The notes under the pieces: generated by a model | Told to the model about the DNA's origin: nothing | The model's database searches: none | Seen by the model: only the letters and a program-made list of their open reading frames with translations | Assembly (NCBI GenBank): GCA_963514095.1 | Contig: OY741266.1 | Coordinates: 8,266,092-8,330,091 of the forward strand | Direction of reading: 5' to 3' | Source of the DNA: Eutrigla gurnardus | Lineage: Eukaryota; Chordata; Actinopteri; Perciformes; Triglidae | Length of the DNA stretch: 64,000 bases | Position numbers and translations under genes: made by a program | Part shown: one piece after another, positions 1 through 11,545 of the stretch | Layout of the letters: the number at the start of each line of letters is the position of its first letter | Position numbering within the stretch: the first letter of the stretch is position 1

Positions 1-503
1 ATACCCCTTAACCTGTTCGGTTAAGTTGGAATGTATCTTATATTCATGTGTAACCTGTTTGGTTGTGTGTAAAGCAGCTAAAAGTCGCGTTAATCTGCGC
101 AGATAGCCATAAAAAAAGCTAACGGTGCTCTAGCCGTCATAGACTGTGTGTTGTGATGCTAATGGCCCATTGACTTGTGTATAGCCACTTAGCTCATTTG
201 GTGTCATATGCAATATTTGTTTGTTTTTGTAAAATGATCATTTCTGTGTTACTAATGTAACTACGACTGTTTGAGGTCTTGAAACAGTTATTAATGTGGT
301 TACAATACTTTAATCATGGGCGAGCGGTCATAATAAGCTATAAATGCAGTGCATGCCCAAGCCCTTCAATAAAAATAATTGAAAATATTAATCTGGCAGT
401 GTGTTCAATTATACAATACCTTAGTTTTACTGTTTTGGTCTTAAATCCGTGCCTAATCTGTCCCGTTTTGCTTGCGAAAAGCTGGAAAGCTGACAGCTTG
501 TTT

Positions 504-515
504 CGCGCATGCGCA
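504..515 (+). promoter_or_regulatory. NRF-1-type palindromic motif (site 1)
   Basis: The bases CGCGCATGCGCA match the NRF-1 consensus YGCGCATGCGCR exactly. A second identical 12-mer lies 113 bp downstream, and both precede the ATG at 697. NRF-1 sites are typical of TATA-less vertebrate promoters. That this one works is an inference from sequence only. Confidence 0.5.
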
Positions 516-616
516 CTGTGACACCGACTAGTACAGTTACTGCTAAAGGCCGTGTTTACTGTAGATGAGCATTTTGAATGGCAAAAAAGCTGTCAGTGAA
601 GCAGCTTATCTGCCAA

Positions 617-628
617 CGCGCATGCGCA
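617..628 (+). promoter_or_regulatory. NRF-1-type palindromic motif (site 2)
   Basis: This is a second perfect CGCGCATGCGCA, 69 bp before the ATG at 697. The DNA before each site is loosely similar (both contain GCTG, CAG and CAGCTT motifs), so the two sites may come from a local duplication of about 113 bp. Confidence 0.5.
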
Positions 629-696
629 AAAATGACTTGTTTGAATTGTTCAGCGGGAAACTGTCAGCGGTTCATTCATTGTGTAGCCTGGTCAAA

Positions 697-945
697 ATGG
701 CTGAAAATATTAATTATATTCAGGCTTTGCGTTCAGTGCCGTTTTCGCGGAGACCTTTTGAGGAAAAGAAAGCTATAATTTCAAGTGGACGGCCTACTCC
801 TGAAGTAAATATCACAAAGACTGCAAAGAATTCCGTCCGTCACTTTCAAGCTAGCGCGTATGAGAAACATAAATGGCTAGCTAGCCGACCCCCCTCCCGT
901 CAAACGATCCGGTCTGACAGCGACATATTGCCTGTTCATTCATGA
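697..945 (+). pseudogene. ZMYM1-like / TTF-type zinc-finger protein, N-terminal fragment
   Basis: This 82-codon frame starts at an ATG in strong Kozak context (A at -3, G at +4). An in-frame ATG at 565 would give 126 codons, but I prefer 697 because recognisable sequence begins there. Residues 13-60 contain PFSRRPFEEKK, then GRPTPEVNI, then RHFQASAYEKHKWLA. This order is familiar from the N-terminal region of ZMYM1-like, hAT-derived TTF-type zinc-finger proteins that are multi-copy in fish. In those proteins a Cys-containing segment (around FCWPCLLF) should follow the W-L motif. Here the sequence becomes a Pro/Ser/Arg-rich tail and stops. I see no clear splice donor and no continuation downstream, so the copy looks truncated. 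Family assignment is from memory of the motif order. Confidence 0.42.
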
Positions 946-3900
946 AAACCATCTCGAAACACTCTCAGTCAAACAAGGTGGGGAATGAGAAATCTGCGGC
1001 GCTACTAGCCTAGTTCGTTTTAAAAACACACCGGCAGCAGCGCCTACTGATCTGAGACGTGTCAGTGAGTTACTGTAAATGCTGTGCGGAAAACCAGCTG
1101 TGGTCTGTGATTGAGGTGCAGACGGGTGAGTTTGGAGCTGACGAGAGGATCGCGCTGACGACCGCTTCGTTACATTTTTCTCATTGAAAAACTATACAAC
1201 TGGCATTTAGATGATGTTCTCCATAAAAAAAATAAGTGAAATACTGTAATAACAATTCGGTTTTAGTAATCAACCGCTTATAGTGATCAAATGTACTCTG
1301 GACCAACGTGATCACTACAAGCTGTTTCCACTAACCATATTATATTTTTTATTAAAAAATATAATGCCCCCCCACGGGCGCGCATGGTATTGACACTTCA
1401 GCATGACCACAGTAAACGGTCACCGCTCGCCACTGACTTTAATATAATTATAAAGTGCACTTTGAATGTATCTAGAGTTTCACAACTGTAGATTAATATT
1501 TGAACTGAAGATTTTTGTTGTACAACTGAACCTAGCAGGATTTAATCCAGCTAAATTGAAGTAGTATTATTGATTGGTGATAATCAATATGCTATTTGGA
1601 TCTCCTTTGACCTCTTTGTAGGTCAGGTTTTTTTTCCGGGGACATTCCAGAGATTGTTTCCAGATCCCAGATCCGTAGATTCCCAGCGTGAGCTGGTGGC
1701 GAGCCACATCGAAACTACTGATTCTGAACTCTGGGAGTGGTGAAGGATTCCTTCATTCCCCCTTCCTCACAGACTGTGTGGTAGGACAGAACAAACATAC
1801 ATTGATACACTGATACACTTGACACGGATCCGAAGAAACAAGGGCCCCAATGGTAACTTTGGGACACAAAAAGGGTTTTATTTTGCTGGCTTTGTTATTT
1901 TAGTTTATTTTTCATTCAATGCCTTGCAACAAACTGTTTTATTTTCATTGTGTTATTGTTCAATAATAACAAGTGGCCACACAAAAAACTCAAACCATTG
2001 CCTGTGTTTTTTTGATTGCACAACCACAAGGGCTCTCACTAGCTTATAGTCTTCTGTTACTGGTCCATCTCTTAGCATTGACTATTACTTACCTGTGCTC
2101 TATTATAACATCGTAATAAGGGTTACAGATTGTCTTTGGTACATCTGGGCAGGTCTTTAGGTAAGACGGGGCTAAGTGAGACGTGTGCTGCTGTGGAGGT
2201 AAAAGGTAAAGCGGGGCTCTAGGGGGCTTACGCAGCACAGGAGCAGCGCAGAGGATTATCATTACTTCTGCACGCAATAGTGCACTTGACTTTGAAGAAA
2301 CACACACACACAAATAAACAGCATTTGGGGAGGGGGAAGGCACGGTGTGGAGGGGGCCTGGAAGGCGGAGGGTCATTTTAAAGTGGAGGTGCATGGGGCC
2401 AGACCTCGCCCCAGGGAAAGTGAGGGGAGGGAGGAACTGGAGGAAAACTAAAAACACATGCAAGGTCAAGTGCACTCCTTCATCTTGCATATAATGGAGA
2501 AAAAAAGCCAAGAGAGAACCATGTTGCTGGGAGACACATCAGTCTAGATTTTTCTGTCTGCTTCGTTTTACATATTATGTTTATCTGCCTGTCTGCCTGT
2601 CTCTCTGTCTGTCTTTTTGTCGTAATTTGCGACCCAGACAGCTTTGTCTCCTTTGTTGTCAGTTAGCGGTCACCTTAGAGACATACTTTTAACCAAAGCT
2701 TGACTTTAGCTGGCCCATGTTTGATTTGCTCCTATTTATTCCCATTAGGGGAATACTGCCAAACTTAGACCCATTGTTTCTCTAACCACAATATTTATCC
2801 ATGCTGTGATTTAGTCCAGCTTGGATCACTGCAACCCTGTTTTCAGTTGCCTTTGCAAGACACCTAATGCTTTTGAAAGGTCCTGTAAATGTGATTTCGT
2901 ACCAGTGATCTTGATTTCTTTACATTACCTCCACATCAAATCCATTTACAGACCTTGTGACCATTCTCAGAGCTGTCTTTGTTTAGGCACCATCTATAGG
3001 AGTTTATAAAAGACTTCTCCCTTCATTGCCCCTCAAAATCCACTTTGGTATCTTGGAACTGGTGAACGGTGACGGACGGATAGATGCTGATAGTGCGGAT
3101 CATTAATTATAATTCAAAACTAGCTCAAACGAAAGAGTCCCCTCATCAAAATGCCCTCTACGCTGATGCATTAAGAGAGGCAACACTTGTTGCATTGATG
3201 GAAGCCATTGTGCTGTCCGGACAAACTGTTTTTGTTATGAATGGATTCGAGTTATTTTGAATAATTCTCCACATCTGTTTGTTAGATTGGAACCTGCAGG
3301 GATTTTGTTTTTTACCCCCATTCCGTTTGTGTCACTACCCTGCAATGTGAACCACTGATGATGTGCTTTAACCAAATCCACAAAATATATATTAACTAAC
3401 ATATTCCCAGAATTCGAGGCATCAAACCGTAGAGAAGACCAGCATCCTTGCAAGCTGCTCGTGTGTTTTTACACATTTTTTTTACAAAACAAATGTGCCA
3501 TTTTACGCAGCGTTCCGTTCTATATCTGGAGATGTGACAAGAATACAACGACGCTGCACTCCGTGTCAACTATTAGCGAGAGCAAAAAGGAGCGGGTCCT
3601 ATATTGTGCCTGTTGTTGTGTATGTTGTTATTAGTAAGCAAGGTCATTCCTGAAGAAACTGTGGTGTGAATGCTGGATGTTGAAAATCTGAAGCTCTGCT
3701 GCAAATCTTGTAACCCATTGGCTCTTTGACAATGGATCATCCTCTGGGGACAAGGGGCCATATCTCTGGGTTTCCAGTGAAGACAGCTGAAATCCTGGTC
3801 AAGACTTCATCTTGTGCGGCTAGATACTGTACCAGGTTGTTTCCCAAGTAGTCATTCTACAAGCTAATTTTAAATCAATAACAAGCTAAATCATAATCAG

Positions 3901-4474
3901 GCAGTAGCTGGATTCTGAGATTGGATTTCACCATTATCTGACGGTTTTGCTCTCTTCACTGTTTACCTGCATTCGGTACTCGAGTTGGAAAAAAGTCAGG
4001 GGGGATGGTGGATTTTAACGTTTAGGGACAGATAATTTGTGCTGATGACAGCACATGTGGTGGGAGATCAATGGTGTAGCCTTTTGATTATTGTTTAAGC
4101 AGAAAGATAATTATTATATTCTGTTACTCTCAAACAACACGCATGCTATGGATTATATTATAAATTGAAACAAAACCATGCAAAACATTAGAAATTAGCA
4201 TGAATCGTCTTAAGTCAAGTCAATTTTAATTAATGTGCAAGAACAAATGGAGTCACCAAATTTGAAAAATAATACATATAATACAAATAATACACACATA
4301 GCACCACCTGACATTTCTTAAACTTGAGGTGACCAAACAAAAGACAAAAAAGGGGAAGCAAAATGAATAACTGACCAGTTAGGGAGGGGGGGGGGGGGGG
4401 GGGGGTTATGCATAAAGTGATCAGATCTTGGGTTACATTTCCCCCCTTCGAAATAGAAAAGTGTCTATTTAGAA
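946..4474. other. No gene recognised; simple sequence only
   Basis: I see no credible coding exon in this stretch. Visible features are an AT-rich palindrome near 1341-1362 (TATATTTTTT / AAAAAATATA), a CTGT/CTGC simple repeat near 2586-2622, and a run of 20 G at 4386-4405. The longest open frame, on the minus strand at 2089-2511, has no recognisable domain. Confidence 0.5.
4386..4405 (+). repeat. Poly-G tract, 20 nt
   Basis: An uninterrupted run of 20 G, preceded by AGGGA. Such a run can form G-quadruplexes and is prone to length error in sequencing and assembly. Confidence 0.9.
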
Positions 4475-5037
4475 CAGGGGTCTCAAACTCAACTTACCTG
4501 TGGACCGCTGGAGGTAGAGTCTGGGTGAGGCTGGGCCACATCAAGTGTTCCACAAAAATAGGGGTCCAATACTATCCAATTGCATAGTGTCGAGCGAAAG
4601 GCTTCTTCTGCAAATCAAGACAACAAACACAAAATTCATCGTACATACCTCAGTTCGGTTTACGGTTCACAGATTCAGTCTCTCATCTCTCCGTATTACC
4701 TTGTTAAGTTAAAGAAGGATGTAAAGCACTGGAAACTTTACTTGTTGCATTGTAAACTGTCTCGCTCTCTACATATCTTGGTCACTATGCTTCTAAAGAC
4801 TAATGTACAGGATTTTAATAGAAGAATTAACACCCAGTATCACTATCCAAACGTTGCTAATTCGTGTTGTTGTCACAAGCCTGAGCTATGGTAGCCCAGT
4901 GTTAAAAAATACAAAACGCACAGTGCAACGACTCATGCAGATAAAGTGAAGAAAAAAACGTGTGGGCCGCACTAACACCAAGCATTGATTTCAGGTAGGG
5001 GGCTGCAAAATACTTGGCTGTGAGTCTGAGACCCCTG
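4475..5037. mobile_element. hAT-family MITE (563 bp)
   Basis: The element begins CAGGGGTCTCAAACT and ends AGTCTGAGACCCCTG, giving imperfect inverted termini of the CAGGGG type. It is flanked by ATTTAGAA on the left (4467-4474) and ATTTAGAC on the right (5038-5045), a 7-of-8 match to the 8-bp duplication expected of hAT elements. The interior has the 'gggccac/ggccgca' character of non-autonomous hAT-Charlie-like repeats and no transposase frame. It must have been mobilised in trans. Confidence 0.75.
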
Positions 5038-6671
5038 ATTTAGACTGATCGAACCTGTTCCTCCATTACGGCATTATGGTTTTGTTAGAATGGACGGACA
5101 GGCAAGTGCTGTCAAGTTATGTTTTGTTGGTTAAAATAAGAGGGCTGTCCCCAAGCTCCATATTCAATTAGAGAAATGTTCCAGGTGAAACAGAAACCAA
5201 ATCTAACATTAACTTTGTGAATGTAAATGTAACAGGTAAAGAATGACAACTATTTTTGTAACCTTTCATTTTTTGTGGCTATGTATGTGAGTTTATTTCA
5301 CCAAAATCTTGTAATGTTAAGCCGTTTCATGTTAAGTGCGCCCTCTATTGGATAGTGGTGGCTATCTGCTGCATTTTTGTGTTCCTCTCAGTCTGCATTC
5401 TACCTGACTGAGCAAGGCTGATTCAGAATAAAGATAGAATCCTGAAATTTTGCTCTCATTGAATTTGTCCAGAATAAAGTGCCTATAGGTGCTAAAGAAC
5501 GTCAGCGGCCTGTCTTCAGTGCAGACTACATAAAGTCTATTTTTAGCCTTTTCAATATGCACAAAAACTAAATGTTGAAATAGTGGAAATATTTCCACAT
5601 TCATTGAAAAAATTACACATGGGATTGACCATCTTTATTTCAAGGGGGATCCCCCCTGCATCCCCCCTCAACTCAAGTACTGCCTGCATTCAACCAAAGC
5701 CTGCTCAAACGTGATTGGTCAATACCACTCAGACTGCAAACGGAAACCAGAACGCAGAACAGCAGATTCTGAAATATGGCTTAACAGTTGAATGATAATG
5801 TATAAAAGATGTGGAAGGTTTTAAGATTTGTTGAGAAGCTGACGCTTTACTGTATAACTTGCTTTAATCTGTATGAAGAAGCAGTTGAAAGACTTGAATG
5901 AGTTGGAAAAGTGGAAAAGTGGTCTAGTATGCGTGGGGTTTAAAAGTTGAATAACACCCATAATGTATGAAAGCTGTGGAATATATTCCGTTTTTTTGCA
6001 AAGCTGACGAGAGACTGCTTCGCTGGTTTTAAAGTTTAATGATTCCCATAATGTTTAAACTTTAAAAACTCGTAATATCTGAAAAATGTGGAACATTTTA
6101 AGGTTTAAATGGAGTACGAATCAGTAGATAAGAGTTGAAAATGCCTCACCTCAAAATCAGAAATGCATATTTGTCAATCTAGATTGTTTGGGTAGGCCTA
6201 TGAGTTCCCTAGTTTTGGGGATGCGTCTGCTTTCTCTCCAATATAATGGGACTACATGGCCCTCGGCTTGATGATCAAAGTGCTCATAAAACCCCGAAAA
6301 GTCTCTTTCCAGAAATATGACCGGGTTGCTCAAGATGATCTACAGACCTTGTTGTGAGCAGGTTGATTTAGCAACTAAAAATAGTTTCCTCAGTTTCAGT
6401 TGATCCTTTAGGACCCACTGATGAACACACTGTGGGAGATTTGTGTGAAGTTTAGGAGCAGGTTAGAAAATGTTCTTCCACAGTGACATTTTATGAATGA
6501 GCACACATTTAACTATTTCTTTCAGATTTTTTGGAAATTTTTTTGATTCCCACTAGCTGTGGTGTCATCTACTCTAGCTCTGAACATTTCATCTGCATCT
6601 GAAATCTGAGAAGAGCATTTTTACTAAGCTTCATAGACGGTTGAATATTTAAAAAAATGTAACCATTGAAT
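5038..6671. other. No gene recognised; degenerate internal repeats at 5780-6120
   Basis: No coding exon is recognisable. A GC palindrome (GGGGGATCCCCCC) lies near 5643. From about 5780 to 6120 a module containing 'gttgaat...ataatgt...aatgtggaa' recurs three times in degenerate form, near 5785, 5945 and 6035. The left boundary of the LINE tail follows at about 6672. Confidence 0.4.
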
Positions 6672-7590
6672 GAGGTTCAAGGAGTTTAATTGTCATTGTA
6701 GTACACAACGAAATACAGTTAACTATCTAAAAGGACACAACAGGACAAGATAAGAACACGACAAATAAGACAGGAATGAATAAAATCTAGTGAATATAAA
6801 TATACAGTCATTATTATATAGATCAATAAATGATATCAACCATTGTAAATTGCAAGATTTAGAGGCCACAGCTACAGTACTAATTATATGTAAACACATA
6901 CACCCCCCCCCCCCCCCCCCCCCCAACACACACACACACACAGTTCATAAAGTCCTTAAAACTTTGCTAGTTAGTTAGGGGATTGGGGGGAGGGGTGATG
7001 GAGGCTACAGCTCTTGGGAAAAAGCTGTTCCTGAGTCTTGTGGTGCGAGCCTGCAGTGTGTGGTAGGGGGACAAACAAGGTGTGTCCAGGATGAGTGCTA
7101 TCTGTGCTTATTGACCTTGCCTTCCTCTTCAAGTGTTCACTGCACACAGAATCAAGGTCTGGGAGCTCAGCGCCTATGATCTTTTCCGCTGACCTTACCA
7201 CCCTGACCAAGTTCCTCCTGCTCTCCGCTGTGCAGCCTGTACCACACACCGCAGCCCTGGCAGAGGATGCTTTCAACTACGCTCCTATAAAGGTTTATGA
7301 GCAGGTCTGTGGATAGACCAGCCCATTTCAGCTTCCGTAGGAAGAAAAGCCTCTTCTGGGCCCTCTTAACAAGGTCAGAGACATGAGTGTCCCATGCCAG
7401 GTCCTTGGTGATGTATGTCGCCAAGAACTTAACAGAGTCCACCCTCTCCACTTCCTCCCCGTTGATGGTAAGTGGGGCCTCCTAAAGTCCACAATGATCT
7501 CTTTTGTTTTAGTGGTGTTTAGGGCCAGGTTGTTGTCATCACACCACTCCGCCAAATCTTGGACCTACTGCCTGTACTGGGACTCGTTGT
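6672..7590 (-). pseudogene. L2-like non-LTR retrotransposon, 3' end, decayed
   Basis: Read on the minus strand, three overlapping frames (7555-7328, 7451-7167, 7276-6971) give consecutive pieces of a LINE reverse transcriptase C-terminus: LAEWCDDNNLALNTTKTKEI, then VDSVKFL..YITKDLAWDTHV, then VRSAEKIIGAELPDLDSV. The change of frame means at least two frameshifts. The 3' end carries the tail-like 'tttcgttgtgtactacaatg acaattaaactccttgaa' sequence familiar from L2-clade elements. The 5' part (endonuclease and most of the RT) is missing, as expected of 5'-truncated insertions. A poly-C run of 22 at 6903-6924 and an AC tract lie in the 3' untranslated part. The copy is dead. Confidence 0.8.
6903..6924 (+). 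repeat. Poly-C tract, 22 nt
   Basis: An uninterrupted run of C followed by a short (AC)n tract inside the LINE 3' region. It is G-rich on the strand that carries the LINE. Confidence 0.9.
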
Positions 7591-10257
7591 TGTCAGTAAT
7601 GAGACGCGGAACAATTTACTGTTTGAATGCATGAATCAAAATGTATGAAAATGTTTCAACTCAAGCTTATCTCTGAGTAAAAATAAGCCCATGTTTCAAT
7701 GCGAGAATGATGGAGAGAGAAAACCACTGCTGTCTTCCTGTGTTGTTGTGTCTTCTAATAGGCCTTCAGATAAAAGGATAATTAGGAATGTATTAATAAA
7801 TTAATTGTAGACTTTATCAATTAAAATTGAGAGGAAAACATGGACCTACAATCACCTTTATAAAAAACAACAACCTGTATTTCTTCTGCCCTCATTAAGG
7901 ATGTAGGTGCAAAGCTTTGACGTGAGCTGAAGACACTTCACCACAAGTTGAACAGAGGAGTGAAGACCTTAAAGGACAAATCCGGTCATTTTTTACCCAA
8001 TTTCCGTTGTCCCCAGGGTCATCCCGACTTATTAAAAGCAAAAAACCCGCCAAAAATTGACTTGACCTAGCCCGAGATCTGTACCTGCCTGCCAGCCTTC
8101 CAGACTCGCTCCAATGCTAACCCATAGGGGCACGTTTTATCTGCTTTTCTGGGCCTCAGAAAATAATTCCAAGACCAAGACAGCTTCCGTCTTTCATCCC
8201 TTCAACCACATTTCAAGGTTGGCATTACGATATTTTTGCATCTCCAAAAACATGTTGGAAACATTTGGCCTAATTCAAAATATGCTCATGGAATATGATG
8301 TTTACATGACATACATATGTAACCCACTAGTTACTATAGAGTTTGGACCAAAGACTAGGTTCGTAGAGGAGGGTTTAGAGAGGAAGTGACAGACACAATA
8401 AATAAATGGAGCCACAGCATATATTTAAAGTACCGGTAAGTTGACTGTATTGAACTGTATGAAAATAAAATAAAATAAAAATAAAATTCAATGCAATGAC
8501 ATCTGATTGCTCAATGTTTCACAGTCTCTCTTTAACATAAAACCAAATAAAAGTGTCCAATAGGAACCGTAACGTTCCTTTAATGTTCTTGAATGTTCTT
8601 GTTGTTGGTCAGCGCGCTTCAGTCAATTGTGTGTAAGTCAAGTCAGGGGAAAGTTCAAAGAGTCAGGTGTGTGTGTGGTGGTCCTACCACAGACACACTC
8701 AGTTAAGGTGAAGAAGGGCTGGATGTCCTCCTCGGGCTCAGGTGCTGGTTCTCTGCTCCTTTGGGCAAGGAAAATTTCACTGGCTCACCATCTCCCTCAA
8801 TCAGGAGAATCCAGATCCACATCAAAAGGTTTCTCAAGGGTCTCAAAAAACCTAGCCAGGTCTCTGCCGAAAACAATAACCCACAGGTCCTCGACCACCT
8901 CTCTGCTTCAGGTAGGTACACTCTCACGGGTTATTCTGTGTTGATAAGTGAGTTAACAACCGCCGTTTTCGTGACTTCTTATTGACTTTCTCTTCCGTGT
9001 TTCTCATCTGCTCGTACCGCTGCTCTGACTCAGCACCGCGCTACTCTGTACTCTCACTCACGCACTGTAACTCTCGCGAGAAGAGGGTGGGACTACTAAT
9101 GCATATAATACAACAAATAAGGACTGAGTGTGTGCAAAAATTATATTATTGACAGAATAATAAATTAAAGAGGGTGAAATAAATAAAAAATATATTTTAA
9201 GGGAAATAACAATATTATCTGTATCTATAACTGGGTTACACCTACAACTCAGAATATCGTCATATTGAAAACAGTGGAATACGAGTGTGAATGTAAACAC
9301 AGCACCTTGACGACATGACTTGTATATAGGGCGTGCTGTTTGTGTTTTTGTGTGTACGTTACAGCGCTGTAGTTCAGAAAGGTGAGTGCATGAGTGTGTT
9401 GCCTTCAATGTCATCCTTACTGTCAAGATGCCCACAATGCAACGTTTAGCCGCTTGTCTTGTGCGTTGAAGCAGCGCTCACCTCTGCCCTCGCACAGATA
9501 CAGAATAAAAGGTGAGTTCACACGTTCCCACGACGTAGATGCACACACACATACTTTTTATCTGAAATGAACGTCAATAACAATGCACATTAATGTCAGG
9601 CCGATTGGCGTCACCAGTGATTTACAGACGGATTGCAAGGGAGACGGAGAAGAAGAGGAGGGTGGAGGGAAAAGGCACTTTATCAGCTGTCTTCACACAT
9701 GAGAAGTAAATATACTGCAATATGTGTATTTATGTGCTATGTTGTGCACCTGTGGGAGCGAGGTGACTTTCTTTTATAATGCATGTGCGTGTCTATATGA
9801 TGCATTAATTCTCTGTCTCTGAGGCGTCATACGTTTAAACGAGGTGAGTTTCCACTGCTGCACTTTCATTGATGCCCGTCTGTCTCTGGTGTCTTTAGTG
9901 GAAACTTCGCCTCGCTCCTGTCTCTCAATTATGTTCCTTTCTGCTAAATGTATTAGAAAGGACCCCCACCCCCCTCTCTGTCTCACTGTCTCAGTAATAG
10001 AACAAGGTTTATATGGCTCGGCCGGCCTGGCTAATCTAACCCACATGCCAATAGCACTGTGCCCATTCTCTCAACTGCTCTAATGAAGCTAACACAGAAA
10101 TCTATCCTAGTGTGTGTGTGTGTGTGTGTGTGTGGGAACACCAGACCTGGCAACAGAAAATCCTCCTCAGTATGGGCCAATACTGAGACACCGCAGGGAG
10201 GGAAAGTAGGAAAGTAGAGTTTCTCACTTTAAATCAGTTATGATTTACGCACACCCA

Positions 10258-10309
<52 letters not shown>

Positions 10310-10453
10310 AAAACAAGCTCATCCACCCACAGATGTTTCGACTAATTGATTGCGAGTGTGCAGTGCGTATACCCATTGCGAGTGATTGGCTCTAAGTGTG
10401 TGGTTTGTTTTTGGTTGAGACTAATAGACCACACAGCAGTGCTTCCCTCCTTC

Positions 10454-10493
<40 letters not shown>

Positions 10494-10612
10494 CACACTT
10501 TAATCAAGAAATTAATCTAGGCAACTGTGGTGCGCTACTTTATACGGTTATATGAAAAATATTGTTTATCTGTGCGTTGAATCAGACTATATATTATAAG
10601 AAGTGACCTTAG
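7591..10612. other. No gene recognised; microsatellites and a TTAA-type repeat end
   Basis: The stretch contains TTAAAGGACAAATCCGGTC near 7970, which resembles one end of a TTAA-target MITE, but no partner end is visible. There is also an AAAATA-rich tract near 8460, (TG)n near 10112-10134, (TC)n(AC)n near 10258-10306 and (AC)n near 10460-10498. Open frames are short and without known domains. Confidence 0.45.
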
Positions 10613-10616
10613 TCAT

Positions 10617-10628
10617 GGTGACGTCACC
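10617..10628 (+). promoter_or_regulatory. CRE-containing 12-bp palindrome
   Basis: GGTGACGTCACC is a perfect palindrome containing the full CREB/ATF site TGACGTCA. It lies in sequence that appears to be a dispersed repeat just upstream of the SINE, so it may be a repeat-borne site. Activity is unknown. Confidence 0.4.
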
Positions 10629-10700
10629 CATTTTGTTTTGTAGTTTAAATAGTTGTTGTAGTTAAGTTTGGCATTTTGGCTGACCATATTTGGAATGCGG

Positions 10701-11037
10701 GGCTGCATGGTGGTGTAGTCCCGGGTTCGATCAGGTTTGGGTTCCTTCTGCGTGGAGTTTGCATGTTCTCCCCGTGTAAGCGTGGGCATGGTCCTCCGGC
10801 TTCCTCCCACAGTCCAAAGACATGCAGGGTGGGGATAGGTTCATTGATGACTCTAAATTGCCCGTTGGTGTGAATGTGAGCATGAATGGTTGTTTGACTC
10901 ACATGTCCCAGTGATAGACTGGTAACCTGTCCAGGGTGTACCCTGCCTTCGCCCAATGACAGCTGGGATCGGCTCCAGCCCCCCCCCCCCACGACCCTGA
11001 ATACAGGATGAGAGGTAGACTATGGATGGATGGATGG
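10701..11037 (+). mobile_element. tRNA-derived SINE with (GATG)n tail, 15-bp TSD
   Basis: The insertion starts GGCTGCATGGTGGTGTAG and ends in a GGAT/GATG repeat. It is flanked by a perfect 15-bp duplication ATATTTGGAATGCGG (10686-10700 and 11038-11052), the hallmark of LINE-mediated target-primed insertion. It is the common fish repeat containing 'tttgcatgttctccccgtg', 'cctcccacagtccaaagaca' and 'cctgtccagggtgtaccctg'. The B box GGTTCGATC is present near the 5' end. About 30 bp between the A-box half and the B box, present in the copy at 59926, are missing here. The GATG tail is like that of Rex3/RTE LINEs, which suggests its mobilising partner. Confidence 0.75.
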
Positions 11038-11052
11038 ATATTTGGAATGCGG

Positions 11053-11235
11053 AGGAGCGACGGGTGGATCTGAGAAACACAAGCAGCAGACTGCACCCTT
11101 ACTGGATCTGGATCCATCTGGATTCTGGTGTGAAGTTGTTAACAAAGTAAGCTTCATAAGTCAAGGTCAACTTTACAGCTGAGTGTTGAAGTCATCTTAG
11201 TAGCTGATTGTATTGTTAGAGGTGAGCGAGGCCAC
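11053..11235 (+). repeat. Dispersed repeat, copy A (paralogue at 58865-59061)
   Basis: This segment, together with 10683-10700, aligns with 58865-59061: both contain 'gaccatatttgga', 'ggaggagcgacgggtggatc', 'ggatccatctggattctggt' and 'gtcatcttagtagctga'. Copy A has been entered by the SINE at 10701 and by the hAT at 11236. Copy B lacks both and so shows the uninterrupted site. Confidence 0.7.
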
Positions 11236-11538
11236 TAGGGCTGCAGCTATCGAATCTTTTTGTAATCAAGTAATCTACCGATTATTCCATCAATTTATCG
11301 AGTAATCGGATAAAAATTAACATTATATACATGTTGGGACCTAACCGTTAGGACTACAGAATGCGGCCTACAAAGCCTACTCAATGCGGCCAGACAATGG
11401 GACAAAGGAGATAAAAAACTACAACCACCATTTTAGTGTCACCTCCACCTGGTCACGAGATCTGACGTCACACAGCTGGCGCTCCATTGGCTGCAAACTG
11501 CATGGGACTCCAGGGGGTCCCCCGGACCAGCCGTAAGC

Positions 11539-11545
11539 TATAAAT
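11539..11545 (+). promoter_or_regulatory. TATA box of the solo LTR
   Basis: TATAAAT followed by GC-rich sequence, about 207 bp into the LTR. This is an ordinary U3 promoter position. Confidence 0.6.

Noticed and set aside
2089..2511. A 140-codon minus-strand frame
   Set aside because: No domain, composition follows a purine-rich stretch, and no splice or promoter signal supports it.
7970..8640. A complete TTAA-target element starting at TTAAAGGACAAATCC
   Set aside because: No matching right terminus could be seen.
10258..10498. CRISPR-like array from regularly spaced AC tracts
   Set aside because: These are ordinary dinucleotide microsatellites; there are no direct repeats with unique spacers, and the genome is vertebrate.
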